From an uncultured Roseburia sp. (GTDB lineage Bacteria; Bacillota; Clostridia; Lachnospirales; Lachnospiraceae), in NCBI GenBank assembly GCA_946002055.1, contig CAMFYL010000016.1, positions 1 to 35,287 on the forward strand: 35,287 nt of DNA, given 5' to 3'. The notes under the pieces were generated by a model. The model was given only the letters and a program-made list of their open reading frames with translations. It made no database searches and had not been told where the DNA came from. This document shows, one piece after another, positions 7,240 to 15,788 of this stretch (position 1 is its first letter; each line of letters opens with the position of its first letter). The position numbers and the translations under genes are program-made.

Positions 7240-8433
7240 ATGGGAAAGAAAGTAGTATTAGCAGGCGCATGTCGTACAGCAATCGGTAAGATGGGGGGTG
7301 GACTTAGTAACACACCTGCAGCAGATTTAGGTGCTGTCGTTATTAAGGAAGCTTTAAACCGTGCAGGCGTTAAGCCGGAGCAGGTTGACGAGGTTATGAT
7401 GGGATGTGTTATTCAGGCAGCTCAGGGACAGAATGTTGCCCGTCAGGCAGCAATCAAGGCAGGTCTTCCTGTTGAGGTTCCTGCATTTACACTGAATGTA
7501 GTATGTGGTTCCGGTTTGAAGTGTGTGAACGAGGCAGCCAATATGATTATGGCCGGTCAGGCAGACATCGTTGTTGCCGGTGGTATGGAGAATATGTCTA
7601 TGGCACCTTACGCTATGACAAAGGCTCGTTTCGGATATCGTATGAACAATGCAACCATCATTGATACCATGGTTAACGATGCACTGACAGATGCATTCAA
7701 CCATTATCATATGATGATTACAGCAGAGAATGTTTGTGATAAATATGGACTTACAAGACAGGAATTAGATGAGTTTTCAGCTAACTCACAGCAGAAGTGT
7801 GAAGCTGCTATTGCAGCAGGCAAGTTTGACGACGAAATCGTTCCTGTTCAGACAGGTGTTGACCGCAAGACAAAAGAGCCAATCATCTTTGCAAAGGATG
7901 AGGGCCCGCGTCCGGGCACAACAGCAGAGAGCCTTAGCAATTTGAAGTGTTGCTCCGGTAAGGAAGGCGGACTTGTTACTGCAGGTAACGCATCCGGTAT
8001 TAACGACGGCGCAGCAGCTATCGTTGTTATGAGCGAAGAGAAGGCTAAGGAGCTTGGTGTTACACCAATGGCTACTTTCGTTGCCGGTGCACTTGGAGGA
8101 TGCGAGCCAGAGATTATGGGTGTTGGTCCTGTGCCTGCAACAAAGAAAGCATTAAAGATTGCCGGACTTACCATTGACGATATCGATTTGGTTGAAGCTA
8201 ACGAGGCATTTGCAGCACAGTCTATCGCAGTTGCAAGAGATTTGAACTTTGATATGAGCAAGGTCAATGTAAACGGTGGTGCCATTGCACTTGGCCATCC
8301 GGTTGGAGCATCCGGTTGCCGTATTCTTGTTACCTTGTTACATGAGATGCAGAAGAGCGGTGCTAAGAAGGGTCTGGCAACTCTTTGTATCGGTGGTGGA
8401 ATGGGATGTGCAACCATCGTGGAGCGTCCATAA
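7240..8433 (+). CDS. thl: Acetyl-CoA C-acetyltransferase (thiolase)
   Basis: Condenses two acetyl-CoA to acetoacetyl-CoA, the first step of the butyryl-CoA route. 397 residues, standard for biosynthetic thiolases. The nucleophilic Cys89 sits in NVVCGSG, GGMENMS is near 115, NEAFAAQ is near 325, His353 lies in [10 protein letters not shown], and the acid/base Cys383 is in [10 protein letters not shown]. All catalytic residues are intact. AAGGAG precedes the ATG. It is the first gene of a five-gene run and follows a 250-bp region with a promoter and possible Rex sites, so expression is probably tied to the NADH/NAD+ ratio. Confidence 0.95.
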   Translation: MGKKVVLAGACRTAIGKMGGGLSNTPAADLGAVVIKEALNRAGVKPEQVDEVMMGCVIQAAQGQNVARQAAIKAGLPVEVPAFTLNVVCGSGLKCVNEAANMIMAGQADIVVAGGMENMSMAPYAMTKARFGYRMNNATIIDTMVNDALTDAFNHYHMMITAENVCDKYGLTRQELDEFSANSQQKCEAAIAAGKFDDEIVPVQTGVDRKTKEPIIFAKDEGPRPGTTAESLSNLKCCSGKEGGLVTAGNASGINDGAAAIVVMSEEKAKELGVTPMATFVAGALGGCEPEIMGVGPVPATKKALKIAGLTIDDIDLVEANEAFAAQSIAVARDLNFDMSKVNVNGGAIALGHPVGASGCRILVTLLHEMQKSGAKKGLATLCIGGGMGCATIVERP

Positions 8434-8482
8434 GCTACATAGAAATTTTTAGAGAATATATATTATAAAAGGAGAAATGAAC

Positions 8483-9355
8483 ATGAAAGTAGGAGTAATT
8501 GGAGCAGGTACCATGGGACAGGGCATTGCTAAGGCATTTGCTCAGGTTGACGGATACGAAGTAGTGCTTTGCGACATCAAGCAGGAATTTGCTGACGGCG
8601 GTAAGGAAAAAATCGCTAAGGGATACGCAAGACTTGTGGAAAAGGGCAAGATGACACAGGAGGCTGTAGACGGCATTTTAGCTAAGATTACAGCAGGCTT
8701 AAAGGAAGACCTTTGTGCTGATTGTGATTTGATTGTTGAGGCAGCTTTCGAGAATATGGAAGTTAAGAAGACTACCTTTGGTGAGCTTGACAAAATTGCT
8801 AAGCCGGAATGTATCTTTGCATCTAATACATCAAGCCTTTCTATCACAGAGATCGGCAACGGCTTGAGCCGTCCAATGATTGGTATGCATTTCTTCAACC
8901 CGGCAGATCGTATGAAGCTGGTTGAGGTTATTGCAGGTGTGAACACACCGGATGAGACCGTTGAGGCAATCAAGAAGATTTCTGAAGAAATTGGCAAGAC
9001 TCCTGTTCAGGTAAATGAGGCTGCCGGCTTCGTTGTAAACAGAATTTTAATTCCAATGATTAATGAAGCTGCTTTCATTAAGATGGAAGGTGTTTCTGAT
9101 ATTGCAGGTATTGACGCTGCTATGAAGCTTGGTGCCAACCATCCAATGGGACCTTTGGAGCTTGGTGATTTTATCGGCTTAGATATCTGCCTTGCTATTA
9201 TGGACGTTCTTTACAATGAGACAGGAGACAGCAAGTATCGTGCATGCCCACTCATTCGCAAAATGGTTCGCGGTGGCAACCTTGGTGCCAAGACCGGAAA
9301 GGGATTCTATATTTACAACCCGGACCGCACAAAGACACCGGTAGATGCACAGTAA
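8483..9355 (+). CDS. hbd: 3-hydroxybutyryl-CoA dehydrogenase
   Basis: NAD(P)H-dependent reduction of acetoacetyl-CoA to 3-hydroxybutyryl-CoA. 290 residues. The Rossmann motif GAGTMG is at 7-12; the catalytic His136 is in GMHFFNP; SNTSSLSI precedes it; and the C-terminal domain carries NHPMGPLELGDFIGLD and KTGKGFY. I chose the ATG at 8483 because AAGGAG (8469-8474) is then 8 nt away; the in-frame ATG at 8477 would be only 2 nt from it. The residues after HFFNPA are DRMKLVEV where many relatives have PVMKLVEV, a minor change. The gap to thl is 49 bp with no terminator. A crotonase gene, often adjacent in such clusters, is missing here. Confidence 0.94.
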   Translation: MKVGVIGAGTMGQGIAKAFAQVDGYEVVLCDIKQEFADGGKEKIAKGYARLVEKGKMTQEAVDGILAKITAGLKEDLCADCDLIVEAAFENMEVKKTTFGELDKIAKPECIFASNTSSLSITEIGNGLSRPMIGMHFFNPADRMKLVEVIAGVNTPDETVEAIKKISEEIGKTPVQVNEAAGFVVNRILIPMINEAAFIKMEGVSDIAGIDAAMKLGANHPMGPLELGDFIGLDICLAIMDVLYNETGDSKYRACPLIRKMVRGGNLGAKTGKGFYIYNPDRTKTPVDAQ

Positions 9356-9386
9356 TTTAGTAAAGGAAACATGGAGGAAAGAAAAC

Positions 9387-10541
9387 ATGGATTTCGGTTT
9401 AGATAAAAAGCATGAAATGGCGAGAACTCTTTTCAGAGAGTTCGCTGAAACAGAAGTAAAGCCTCGTGCACAGGAAGTTGATGAGACAGAAGAGTTCCCA
9501 GCCGATACTGTTGCAAAGATGGCAAAGAGTGGCTTTTTGGGAATTCCTGTACCAAAGGAGTACGGCGGACAGGGATGTGATCCACTTACATATGTAATGT
9601 GCGTAGAGGAACTTTCAAAGGTTTGCGCCACCACAGGTGTAATTGTTTCTGCACACACATCTCTTTGTATCGATCCTATTATGACATACGGTACAGAAGA
9701 GCAGAAGCAGAAATATGTAAAGGCACTGGCTACCGGGGAAAAGCTTGGTGCATTTGCACTTACGGAACCGGGTGCCGGAACAGATGCACAGGGTGCTCAG
9801 ACAAAGGCTGTCCTTGACGGAGAAGAGTGGGTATTGAATGGGTCAAAGTGCTTTATCACAAATGGTAAAGTGGCTGATGTTTACATTGTAATTGCAATTA
9901 CAAGCATTACAGAAGATAAGAAGGGTAGAAAGAAGAAGAACTTCTCTGCATTTATCGTAGAGAAGGGGGCTCCCGGATTCTCCTTCGGAACAAAGGAGAA
10001 GAAGATGGGTATCCGCGGTTCTTCTACTTATGAGTTGATTTTTGAAGATTGTAGAATTCCGAAGGATGCACTCCTTGGACCGGAAGGTAAGGGATTCCCA
10101 ATCGCAATGCACACGCTAGATGGTGGTCGTATTGGTATCGCTGCTCAGGCACTTGGTATTGCTGAGGGAGCGCTTGATCGTGCAATCGCATACACAAAGG
10201 AGAGAAAACAGTTCGGTCGTTCCATCGCTGCACAGCAGAACACACAGTTCAAGCTGGCTGATATGGCTGCCAGAATTGAGGCGGCTCAGCTTCTTGTATA
10301 CAAGGCTGCTAAGGCTAAGGAGACACAGAAGGTTTATTCTGTGGAGGCTGCTAAGGCGAAGTTGTTTGCAGCTGAAACTGCTATGGCTGTCACCACAGAA
10401 GTGGTTCAGTTGTTCGGTGGATATGGTTACATTCGTGAATATGATGTAGAGCGTATGATGCGTGATGCTAAGATTACAGAGATCTATGAAGGAACTTCCG
10501 AAGTTCAGCGCATGGTCATCTCTGGAGCATTGTTGAAATAA
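9387..10541 (+). CDS. bcd: Butyryl-CoA dehydrogenase (acyl-CoA dehydrogenase family)
   Basis: FAD enzyme reducing crotonyl-CoA to butyryl-CoA. With EtfAB it bifurcates electrons from NADH to crotonyl-CoA and ferredoxin. 384 residues, typical for short-chain acyl-CoA dehydrogenases. FAD/substrate motifs include FALTEPGAGTDAQG and FITNGKVADVY; the C-terminal helical domain has RKQFGRSIAAQQ and QLFGGYGYIREY; catalytic Glu368 lies in IYEGTSEVQ. The start is set at 9387 by GGAGG (9373-9377), 9 nt upstream; upstream in-frame codons reach 9345 but would overlap hbd. Immediate linkage to etfB and etfA supports the butyryl-CoA role over a generic acyl-CoA dehydrogenase. Confidence 0.94.
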   Translation: MDFGLDKKHEMARTLFREFAETEVKPRAQEVDETEEFPADTVAKMAKSGFLGIPVPKEYGGQGCDPLTYVMCVEELSKVCATTGVIVSAHTSLCIDPIMTYGTEEQKQKYVKALATGEKLGAFALTEPGAGTDAQGAQTKAVLDGEEWVLNGSKCFITNGKVADVYIVIAITSITEDKKGRKKKNFSAFIVEKGAPGFSFGTKEKKMGIRGSSTYELIFEDCRIPKDALLGPEGKGFPIAMHTLDGGRIGIAAQALGIAEGALDRAIAYTKERKQFGRSIAAQQNTQFKLADMAARIEAAQLLVYKAAKAKETQKVYSVEAAKAKLFAAETAMAVTTEVVQLFGGYGYIREYDVERMMRDAKITEIYEGTSEVQRMVISGALLK

Positions 10542-10570
10542 GCTAGGGCCGAGAAGGAGGATTAGAATAC

Positions 10571-11356
10571 ATGAAAATCGTAGTATGTATTAAACAGGTT
10601 CCTGACACAAAGGGTGGCGTGAAGTTTAACCCGGACGGAACATTAGATAGAGCAGCAATGCTTGCAATTATGAACCCGGATGACAAGGCTGGTTTGGAAG
10701 CAGCCCTTCAGATTAAGGATGCAACGGGGGCAGAGGTAACAGTCCTTACCATGGGTCTTCCAAAGGCAGATGATGTGCTTCGGGAGGCTATGGCTATGGG
10801 CGCAGACAATGCCATTCTTGTTACAGACAGAGTATTAGGTGGTGCCGATACTTGGGCTACATCAACAACAATCGCCGGTGCACTTCGCAACATCGATTAT
10901 GATTTGATTATCACAGGTCGTCAGGCTATTGACGGTGATACAGCACAGGTTGGACCACAGATTGCAGAGCATCTTGGTATCCCGGTTATTTCCTATGCAG
11001 AGGATATTAAGGTGGAAGGAGACTCTGTTATCGTTAAGCGTCAGTATGAGGACAGATATCATATGATTAAGGCTAAGATGCCTTGTCTTGTGACAGCTCT
11101 TTCCGAGTTAAATACACCCCGCTACATGACTCCCGGTGGTATCTTTGATGCCTATGATGAGAAGGAAGTTACTGTATGGGGCAGAGCTGATTTGAAGGAT
11201 GTAGATGATTCAGATTTGGGACTTAAGGGTTCACCTACTAAGATTGCCAAGGCATCTGACAAGGTGAGAAAGGGAGCCGGTGAGAAGGTTGCCTTAGATC
11301 CTACAGAGTCTGTAACATACATCATGGACAAATTAAAAGAGAAGCACGTAATTTAA
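10571..11356 (+). CDS. etfB: Electron transfer flavoprotein subunit beta
   Basis: Beta subunit of the Bcd-associated EtfAB, binding the bifurcating FAD in the clostridial complex. 261 residues. It begins MKIVVCIKQVPDT, the usual EtfB start, followed by NPDDKAGLEAALQIKD, the nucleotide segment TVLTMGLPKADDVLREAMAMGAD, and the signature TGRQAIDGDTAQVGPQIAEHLGIP. AAGGAGG (10554-10560) is 10 nt before the ATG, and the gap from bcd is 29 bp, fitting one transcript. Confidence 0.95.
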   Translation: MKIVVCIKQVPDTKGGVKFNPDGTLDRAAMLAIMNPDDKAGLEAALQIKDATGAEVTVLTMGLPKADDVLREAMAMGADNAILVTDRVLGGADTWATSTTIAGALRNIDYDLIITGRQAIDGDTAQVGPQIAEHLGIPVISYAEDIKVEGDSVIVKRQYEDRYHMIKAKMPCLVTALSELNTPRYMTPGGIFDAYDEKEVTVWGRADLKDVDDSDLGLKGSPTKIAKASDKVRKGAGEKVALDPTESVTYIMDKLKEKHVI

Positions 11357-11380
11357 TTTTGGAAGGAAATGGTGAATAAA

Positions 11381-12424
11381 ATGGCATTAGAAGAATATAA
11401 GGGCGTATATATCTACGCACAACAGGTTGATAATGAAATTAGTTCCATTGCCTTCGAGTTGATTGGCAAGGCAAAGGAATTGGCAGCAGATCTGAACACA
11501 GATGTAACTGCTGTATTACTTGGCTATAAGGTTGAGGGTCTTGTGGATTCTTTGGCAGAGTATGGTGCTGACAAAGTAATCGTAGTTGATGATCCTGCAC
11601 TGGAAGTTTACAGAACAGAGCCTTATGCTCACGCATTGGCATCTGTTATCAACGAATACAAGCCTGACATTATGCTGGTAGGTGCAACAGCCATCGGTAG
11701 AGATTTAGGTCCTACCGTATCAGCAAGAGTGAAGACAGGTTTGACTGCTGACTGTACCATGCTTGAGATTGGTGACTTCCCACTTACCGTTCCGGAAGGA
11801 AAGGAAGATGAGCAGAAGCACAATCAACTTTTGATGACAAGACCTGCATTTGGTGGTAACACCATTGCAACCATTGCTTGTCCTGACAATCGCCCGCAGA
11901 TGGCTACGGTTCGTCCGGGTGTTATGCAAAAAATTGCACCAATCAAGGGCGCTAAGGCAGAAGTGATTAACTACAATCCGGGCTTTACTGAGAACAACAA
12001 GTATGTTGAGATTCGGGATATTGTTAAAGCTGTAGGCACGGTGGAGAATATTATGGACGCCAAGATTTTGGTATCCGGTGGCCGTGGTGTTGGTAGTGCT
12101 GAAGACTTCCAGATGTTAAAGGATTTGGCAGATGTATTAGGTGGTATGGTGAGCTGCTCTCGTGCCGTTGTGGAAAACGGTTGGTTGGCTCAGGACTATC
12201 AGGTAGGCCAGACAGGTAAGACTGTTCGTCCGAATGTATACTTTGCTATTGGTATCTCAGGAGCAATCCAGCACGTAGCAGGTATGGAAGAGTCTGATAT
12301 TATCATTGCCATCAACAAGGATGCTGACGCACCAATTTTTGATGTGGCAGACTACGGTATTGTAGGAGATTTGAAGAAAATCGTTCCTGCACTTACCGAG
12401 GCTTTAAAAGCCGAATTAGCATAG
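11381..12424 (+). CDS. etfA: Electron transfer flavoprotein subunit alpha
   Basis: Alpha subunit of EtfAB. About 347 residues from the ATG at 11381. The C-terminal FAD-binding domain is clear: [47 protein letters not shown] and [20 protein letters not shown]. The N-terminal domain has the partner fold with [16 protein letters not shown]. The start is uncertain: an ATG at 11369 is almost on top of the GGAAGGA site, whereas the one at 11381 has GGTGA 5 nt upstream and yields the common beginning [15 protein letters not shown]. It ends the operon, with a strong terminator 63 bp later. Confidence 0.93.
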   Translation: MALEEYKGVYIYAQQVDNEISSIAFELIGKAKELAADLNTDVTAVLLGYKVEGLVDSLAEYGADKVIVVDDPALEVYRTEPYAHALASVINEYKPDIMLVGATAIGRDLGPTVSARVKTGLTADCTMLEIGDFPLTVPEGKEDEQKHNQLLMTRPAFGGNTIATIACPDNRPQMATVRPGVMQKIAPIKGAKAEVINYNPGFTENNKYVEIRDIVKAVGTVENIMDAKILVSGGRGVGSAEDFQMLKDLADVLGGMVSCSRAVVENGWLAQDYQVGQTGKTVRPNVYFAIGISGAIQHVAGMEESDIIIAINKDADAPIFDVADYGIVGDLKKIVPALTEALKAELA

Positions 12425-12486
12425 TTAGAAATCTGTGCAATTTATAGAATATTTGCACTGTTTTCCCATTTTTCTTATTTTCATTG

Positions 12487-12519
12487 AAATGAGCCGGCAA
12501 TTGCTTGCCGGCTCATTTT
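12487..12519. terminator. Terminator between etfA and tetR (convergent)
   Basis: Perfect 14-bp stem with arms 12487-12500 and 12505-12518, core GAGCCGGCAA/TTGCCGGCTC, loop TTGC, followed by TTTTGCGTTTTT. The T tract favours the plus strand (etfA); on the minus strand the stem is followed by AAAA-complement bases only weakly, yet it may also end the facing tetR gene. Confidence 0.9.
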
Positions 12520-12530
12520 GCGTTTTTATA

Positions 12531-13124
12531 TTAGGAAGGGTTGGTTGCCAGACCGGCCTCGAATATGGCGGCCATTTTTTGGAACTGGGCCACATAATCA
12601 TCCAGACTCATGGTCTGAGGCTTCATAAACCAGTCAGTGGCCAGTCGAACAATTCCTCCGGAATAAAAACTGGATAGAATTTTGGTGTCCACGGGAACCG
12701 GAGTTTGTTCTTTTGTATATGACTCCAGATAGTTTAGCATATCAGCGTAGATTTCCTCTGTGATGATGGAGGCAATAATGGAAAAGAGGTGATTCTCAAT
12801 TGCCTTTAGGGGAATACGCTCCTGCTCAATAAAGGAGATGAATCGAAGAAACATCTTGGTACAGTAATCGGCAGGGGTGGTATCCGGATGGTATTCTGTC
12901 AATTCGTGGTGAAACTGTGTGATCTGCTCCCTGATATAGTCAATAACAAAATCATATTTGTCAGCGTAGTGTTTGTAAAAGGTGGCTCGTCGCACCATGG
13001 CTTGGTCACATAGTTCGTTCACGGTGATGGACTCAAAGGTTTTTTCCCTTATCAAATCGATAAAACTGTTTCTGAGAGCCTGTTTGGTTTTCAGAACCCT
13101 TAAATCTGTTTTTTTCTCTTCCAT
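12531..13124 (-). CDS. TetR/AcrR-family transcriptional regulator
   Basis: About 197 residues. The N-terminal DNA-binding domain shows the TetR pattern: helix ALRNSFIDLIREKTFESITVNELCDQAMV, then the recognition region RRATFYKHYADKYDF (about 45-60). The C-terminal ligand domain is divergent, and its form resembles the TetR_C_8-type regulators common in Firmicutes. Two adjacent ATGs exist (13127 and 13124); AAGGAG is 3 nt from the first and 6 nt from the second, so I favour the second. It is divergent from an MMPL-type transporter, the standard layout for a repressor controlling its neighbour and itself; a palindrome in the intergenic region is the candidate operator. Confidence 0.88.
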   Translation of the reverse strand: MEEKKTDLRVLKTKQALRNSFIDLIREKTFESITVNELCDQAMVRRATFYKHYADKYDFVIDYIREQITQFHHELTEYHPDTTPADYCTKMFLRFISFIEQERIPLKAIENHLFSIIASIITEEIYADMLNYLESYTKEQTPVPVDTKILSSFYSGGIVRLATDWFMKPQTMSLDDYVAQFQKMAAIFEAGLATNPS

Positions 13125-13158
13125 CATAATCTCCTTATAATAATTCCGGTGAAAGTTG

Positions 13159-13180
13159 TTGACAAATTTGCCAGTTTGTC
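13159..13180. promoter_or_regulatory. Candidate TetR operator (22-bp palindrome)
   Basis: TGACAAA (13159-13165), 8 bp, TTTGTCA (13174-13180): perfect 7-bp inverted arms in the tetR leader between the two divergent genes. Size and position fit a TetR-family site. It lies downstream of the tetR promoter and roughly 30 bp upstream of the transporter -35 region. Confidence 0.6.
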
Positions 13181-13210
13181 ACTTATCTTACACATCTAAA
13201 ATATTGTTCG

Positions 13211-13237
13211 TTGCTTTTTTGGCGATGTGTGTATAAT
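13211..13237 (+). promoter_or_regulatory. Putative promoter of the MMPL-type transporter gene
   Basis: Consensus -10 TATAAT (13232-13237) with TTGCTT (13211-13216) at a short 15-bp spacing. The -35 is weak, suggesting a low or activator-dependent promoter. Its -10 overlaps the -10 of the opposite tetR promoter by five bases. Confidence 0.5.
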
Positions 13238-13261
13238 ATCAAGATAACAAACAGATGTCAA
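13233..13261 (-). promoter_or_regulatory. Promoter of tetR
   Basis: On the minus strand: TTGACA (13256-13261), 17 bp, TATTAT (13233-13238). This is a near-consensus promoter giving a leader of about 100 nt that contains the palindrome at 13159-13180. Confidence 0.75.
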
Positions 13262-13304
13262 TTAAATTTCGAATGTTAATTTTATAAGGCAGGTGGTGGT
13301 GACA

Positions 13305-15788
13305 ATGGAAAACGAAAAAAAGAAGGACAGACAAGAAAACAATTTTATGCTTCGGGTGGCAAATATAATTGTGGATAAACGCAACCTGTTTTTCCTGATT
13401 TTTACGCTACTTGTTATCTTTTCCATTTTTTCTACGGGATGGGTGAAGGTGGAAAATAAGTTAACGGCATTTCTGCCGGATAATGCCAGGACTACAGAAG
13501 CTATGGATGTGATGGGGGATGAATTTGTCACCTATGGTATGGCTCGAGTAATGGTGGATGGCATTAGTGTTCAGGAGGCAAAAAAGTTAAATACAAAGCT
13601 TTCTGCTGTGGATGGAGTAATGATGGTGGTCTTTGATGACACCAAAGATCATTACACCAAGGGGGCTGCTCTTTATGATATTTCTTTTGCCTATGCAGAC
13701 ACAGATGAGAGGTGTCTGGAATCTTTGGAAGCGGTTAAGAAACTATTAGAGCCTTATGATGTGTTTATTTCCACTGATTTGGGGGATGCGCTTTCGGATG
13801 CTCTGGCAGAAGAAATGAGCCGAATTATCGTGATTGTAGGAATCATTGTGGTGCTGGTTTTGACCCTTACATCATCCTCCTACGCTGAAGTGCCAGTGTT
13901 ATTGCTCACATTTGTTATTTCTGCGGTGATTAATATGGGAACCAACTTTATTTTTGGCACCATATCCTTTGTATCAAACTCAGTTACCAGCTGTCTGCAG
14001 CTGGCGCTGGCTATTGACTATGCTGTTATATTTTTGAATCGATATAAGGAAGAACACGAGAATCTGTCCATTCATGATGCTGCTGTGGTGGCACTGTCCA
14101 AGGCAATTCCTGAGATTTCTGCCAGCAGTCTCACCACTGTGGGTGGACTGGTGGCCATGATGTTTATGCAGTTTAAAATTGGACCGGATATGGGAATGTG
14201 CCTAATCAAAGCGGTCTTTTGCAGCTTGCTTACAGTATTTTTGTTAATGCCCGGATTGCTTGTGATTTTTGGAAAATGGATTGATAAAAGCAAGCATAAG
14301 AACTTCGTCCCAAACATCTCCTTTTTGGGAAAGTTTGTACATAAGACAAGATTTCTTGTGCCACCTGTCTTTCTTGTGGTGGTTGTGATTGCTTTTATTT
14401 TGTCCCAGAAATGTCCTTTTGCCTACGGATATTCCACTCTTTCGGCTCCGGTACAAAATGCAGCCCAGCAGGCTGAGGATAAGATAAATGAGTATTTTGG
14501 AGCTCAGAATATGGTGGCAATGATTTTGCCAAAGGAAAGCTATAAGATTGAAAAGAAGCTGTTGGCGGAACTGGAAGATAAGGAGGAGATATCCGCTACC
14601 ATGGGACTATCCAATATAGAGGCCATGGGAGGATATTGTCTGGCAGATCAATTGACCCCTCGTCAGTTTTCGGAACTGATGGATTTGGACTATGAGGCGG
14701 CGCAGCTTGTCTATACGGCATACGCCGTGGACAAGGAAGAATACGGAAAGATTGTGGGAGGTATTGATGCTTACCATGTGTCTTTGATCGATATTTTCTT
14801 CTTTATGTACGATATGGTCCAGGAGGGATATGTAACCTTAGACGATGAACAGCAGGAGATGCTGGATGCCGGATATGTGCAGATGGCAGCCGTGAAAAAG
14901 CAATTGTCAGGCGAGGATTACAACCGAGTGCTTTTGTATCTGAATCTTCCTGTGGGCGGCGAAAAAACCTACGACTTTATTGATGAATTATACAAGATTG
15001 GAGAGAAATATTACCCGGATGGCAAGGTGTATTTGGCAGGGGAATCCACCAGTGAACAGGACTTTAAGATTAGCTTTGCCAGAGATAACATTGTGGTGTC
15101 GGTGGTGTCTATTATTGTGGTGCTTATTGTACTGCTCTTTACCTTCCAATCCGTGGGTATGCCGGTACTTTTGATTCTGGTGATACAAGGATGTATCTGG
15201 ATGAATTTCGCGGTGCCCACCTTACAGCATGACAATGTAATGTTTATGGGCTATCTGGTGGTGAGTGCTATTCAGATGGGGGCAAATATTGATTACGCCA
15301 TTGTCATATCCAATCGCTTTATGGAACTGAAGGATAAAATGACGAAAAAGCAGGCCATATCGGAGGCGTTAAATTTTGCATTTCCAACCATTATTACTTC
15401 CGGATCTATGATGGCCATTACCGGTACCCTTTTGGGAAAACTCAGCTCCGATCCATCCATTGCCGGTATGGGAGGATGCATTGGTCGAGGAACTATGATT
15501 TCCATTGTGACAGTATTACTGGTACTACCACAATTATTGTTACTGGGTGAGAAATTAATTGACATATCTTCTTTCTCTATGAACTCGCCTATTCAGAGAA
15601 GTCGCAGAGTGGGCTTGACTAGAATTGACGGTGTGATATCCGGAGAAATATCCGGTCGCATTCACGGAATTGTGCATGCCTATGTAGACGGAGAAGTGGA
15701 TGTAAATCTGGTCCGGGGTGTTGTGGAAGAACCACAGGTGGATGTAAAACTTTTGGAGGAGCAGGAGGTGGCAGAAGATGAAAAGTAG
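13305..15788 (+). CDS. MMPL/RND-superfamily transporter
   Basis: About 827 residues. One N-terminal membrane helix (about 27-46) is followed by an extracytoplasmic domain (about 50-170), a five-to-six-helix bundle (about 173-330), another helix near 345-362, a second outer domain (to about 585), and a second bundle (about 590-755). Each bundle has the MMPL/SSD-like acidic motif: AIDYAVIFLNRY with Asp238 and NIDYAIVISNRF with Asp663, the probable proton relay. The start at 13305 has AGGTGG 8 nt upstream; an in-frame GTG at 13293 is less likely. The cytosolic tail (about 765-827) is strand-like and Gly/Val/Asp-rich, unusual for the family. The gene overlaps the following secreted protein by 11 bp. 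Substrate unknown; lipid or surface-polymer export is possible. Confidence 0.88.
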   Translation: MENEKKKDRQENNFMLRVANIIVDKRNLFFLIFTLLVIFSIFSTGWVKVENKLTAFLPDNARTTEAMDVMGDEFVTYGMARVMVDGISVQEAKKLNTKLSAVDGVMMVVFDDTKDHYTKGAALYDISFAYADTDERCLESLEAVKKLLEPYDVFISTDLGDALSDALAEEMSRIIVIVGIIVVLVLTLTSSSYAEVPVLLLTFVISAVINMGTNFIFGTISFVSNSVTSCLQLALAIDYAVIFLNRYKEEHENLSIHDAAVVALSKAIPEISASSLTTVGGLVAMMFMQFKIGPDMGMCLIKAVFCSLLTVFLLMPGLLVIFGKWIDKSKHKNFVPNISFLGKFVHKTRFLVPPVFLVVVVIAFILSQKCPFAYGYSTLSAPVQNAAQQAEDKINEYFGAQNMVAMILPKESYKIEKKLLAELEDKEEISATMGLSNIEAMGGYCLADQLTPRQFSELMDLDYEAAQLVYTAYAVDKEEYGKIVGGIDAYHVSLIDIFFFMYDMVQEGYVTLDDEQQEMLDAGYVQMAAVKKQLSGEDYNRVLLYLNLPVGGEKTYDFIDELYKIGEKYYPDGKVYLAGESTSEQDFKISFARDNIVVSVVSIIVVLIVLLFTFQSVGMPVLLILVIQGCIWMNFAVPTLQHDNVMFMGYLVVSAIQMGANIDYAIVISNRFMELKDKMTKKQAISEALNFAFPTIITSGSMMAITGTLLGKLSSDPSIAGMGGCIGRGTMISIVTVLLVLPQLLLLGEKLIDISSFSMNSPIQRSRRVGLTRIDGVISGEISGRIHGIVHAYVDGEVDVNLVRGVVEEPQVDVKLLEEQEVAEDEK

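Noticed and set aside
7848-8417. 189-codon minus-strand open frame inside thl
   Set aside because: Lies wholly within an intact thiolase gene; composition is low-complexity Ser/Ala/Pro shadow sequence with no ribosome site.
12435-12677. 80-codon plus-strand open frame after etfA
   Set aside because: It spans the strong terminator at 12487-12519 and overlaps tetR on the other strand; no ribosome site.
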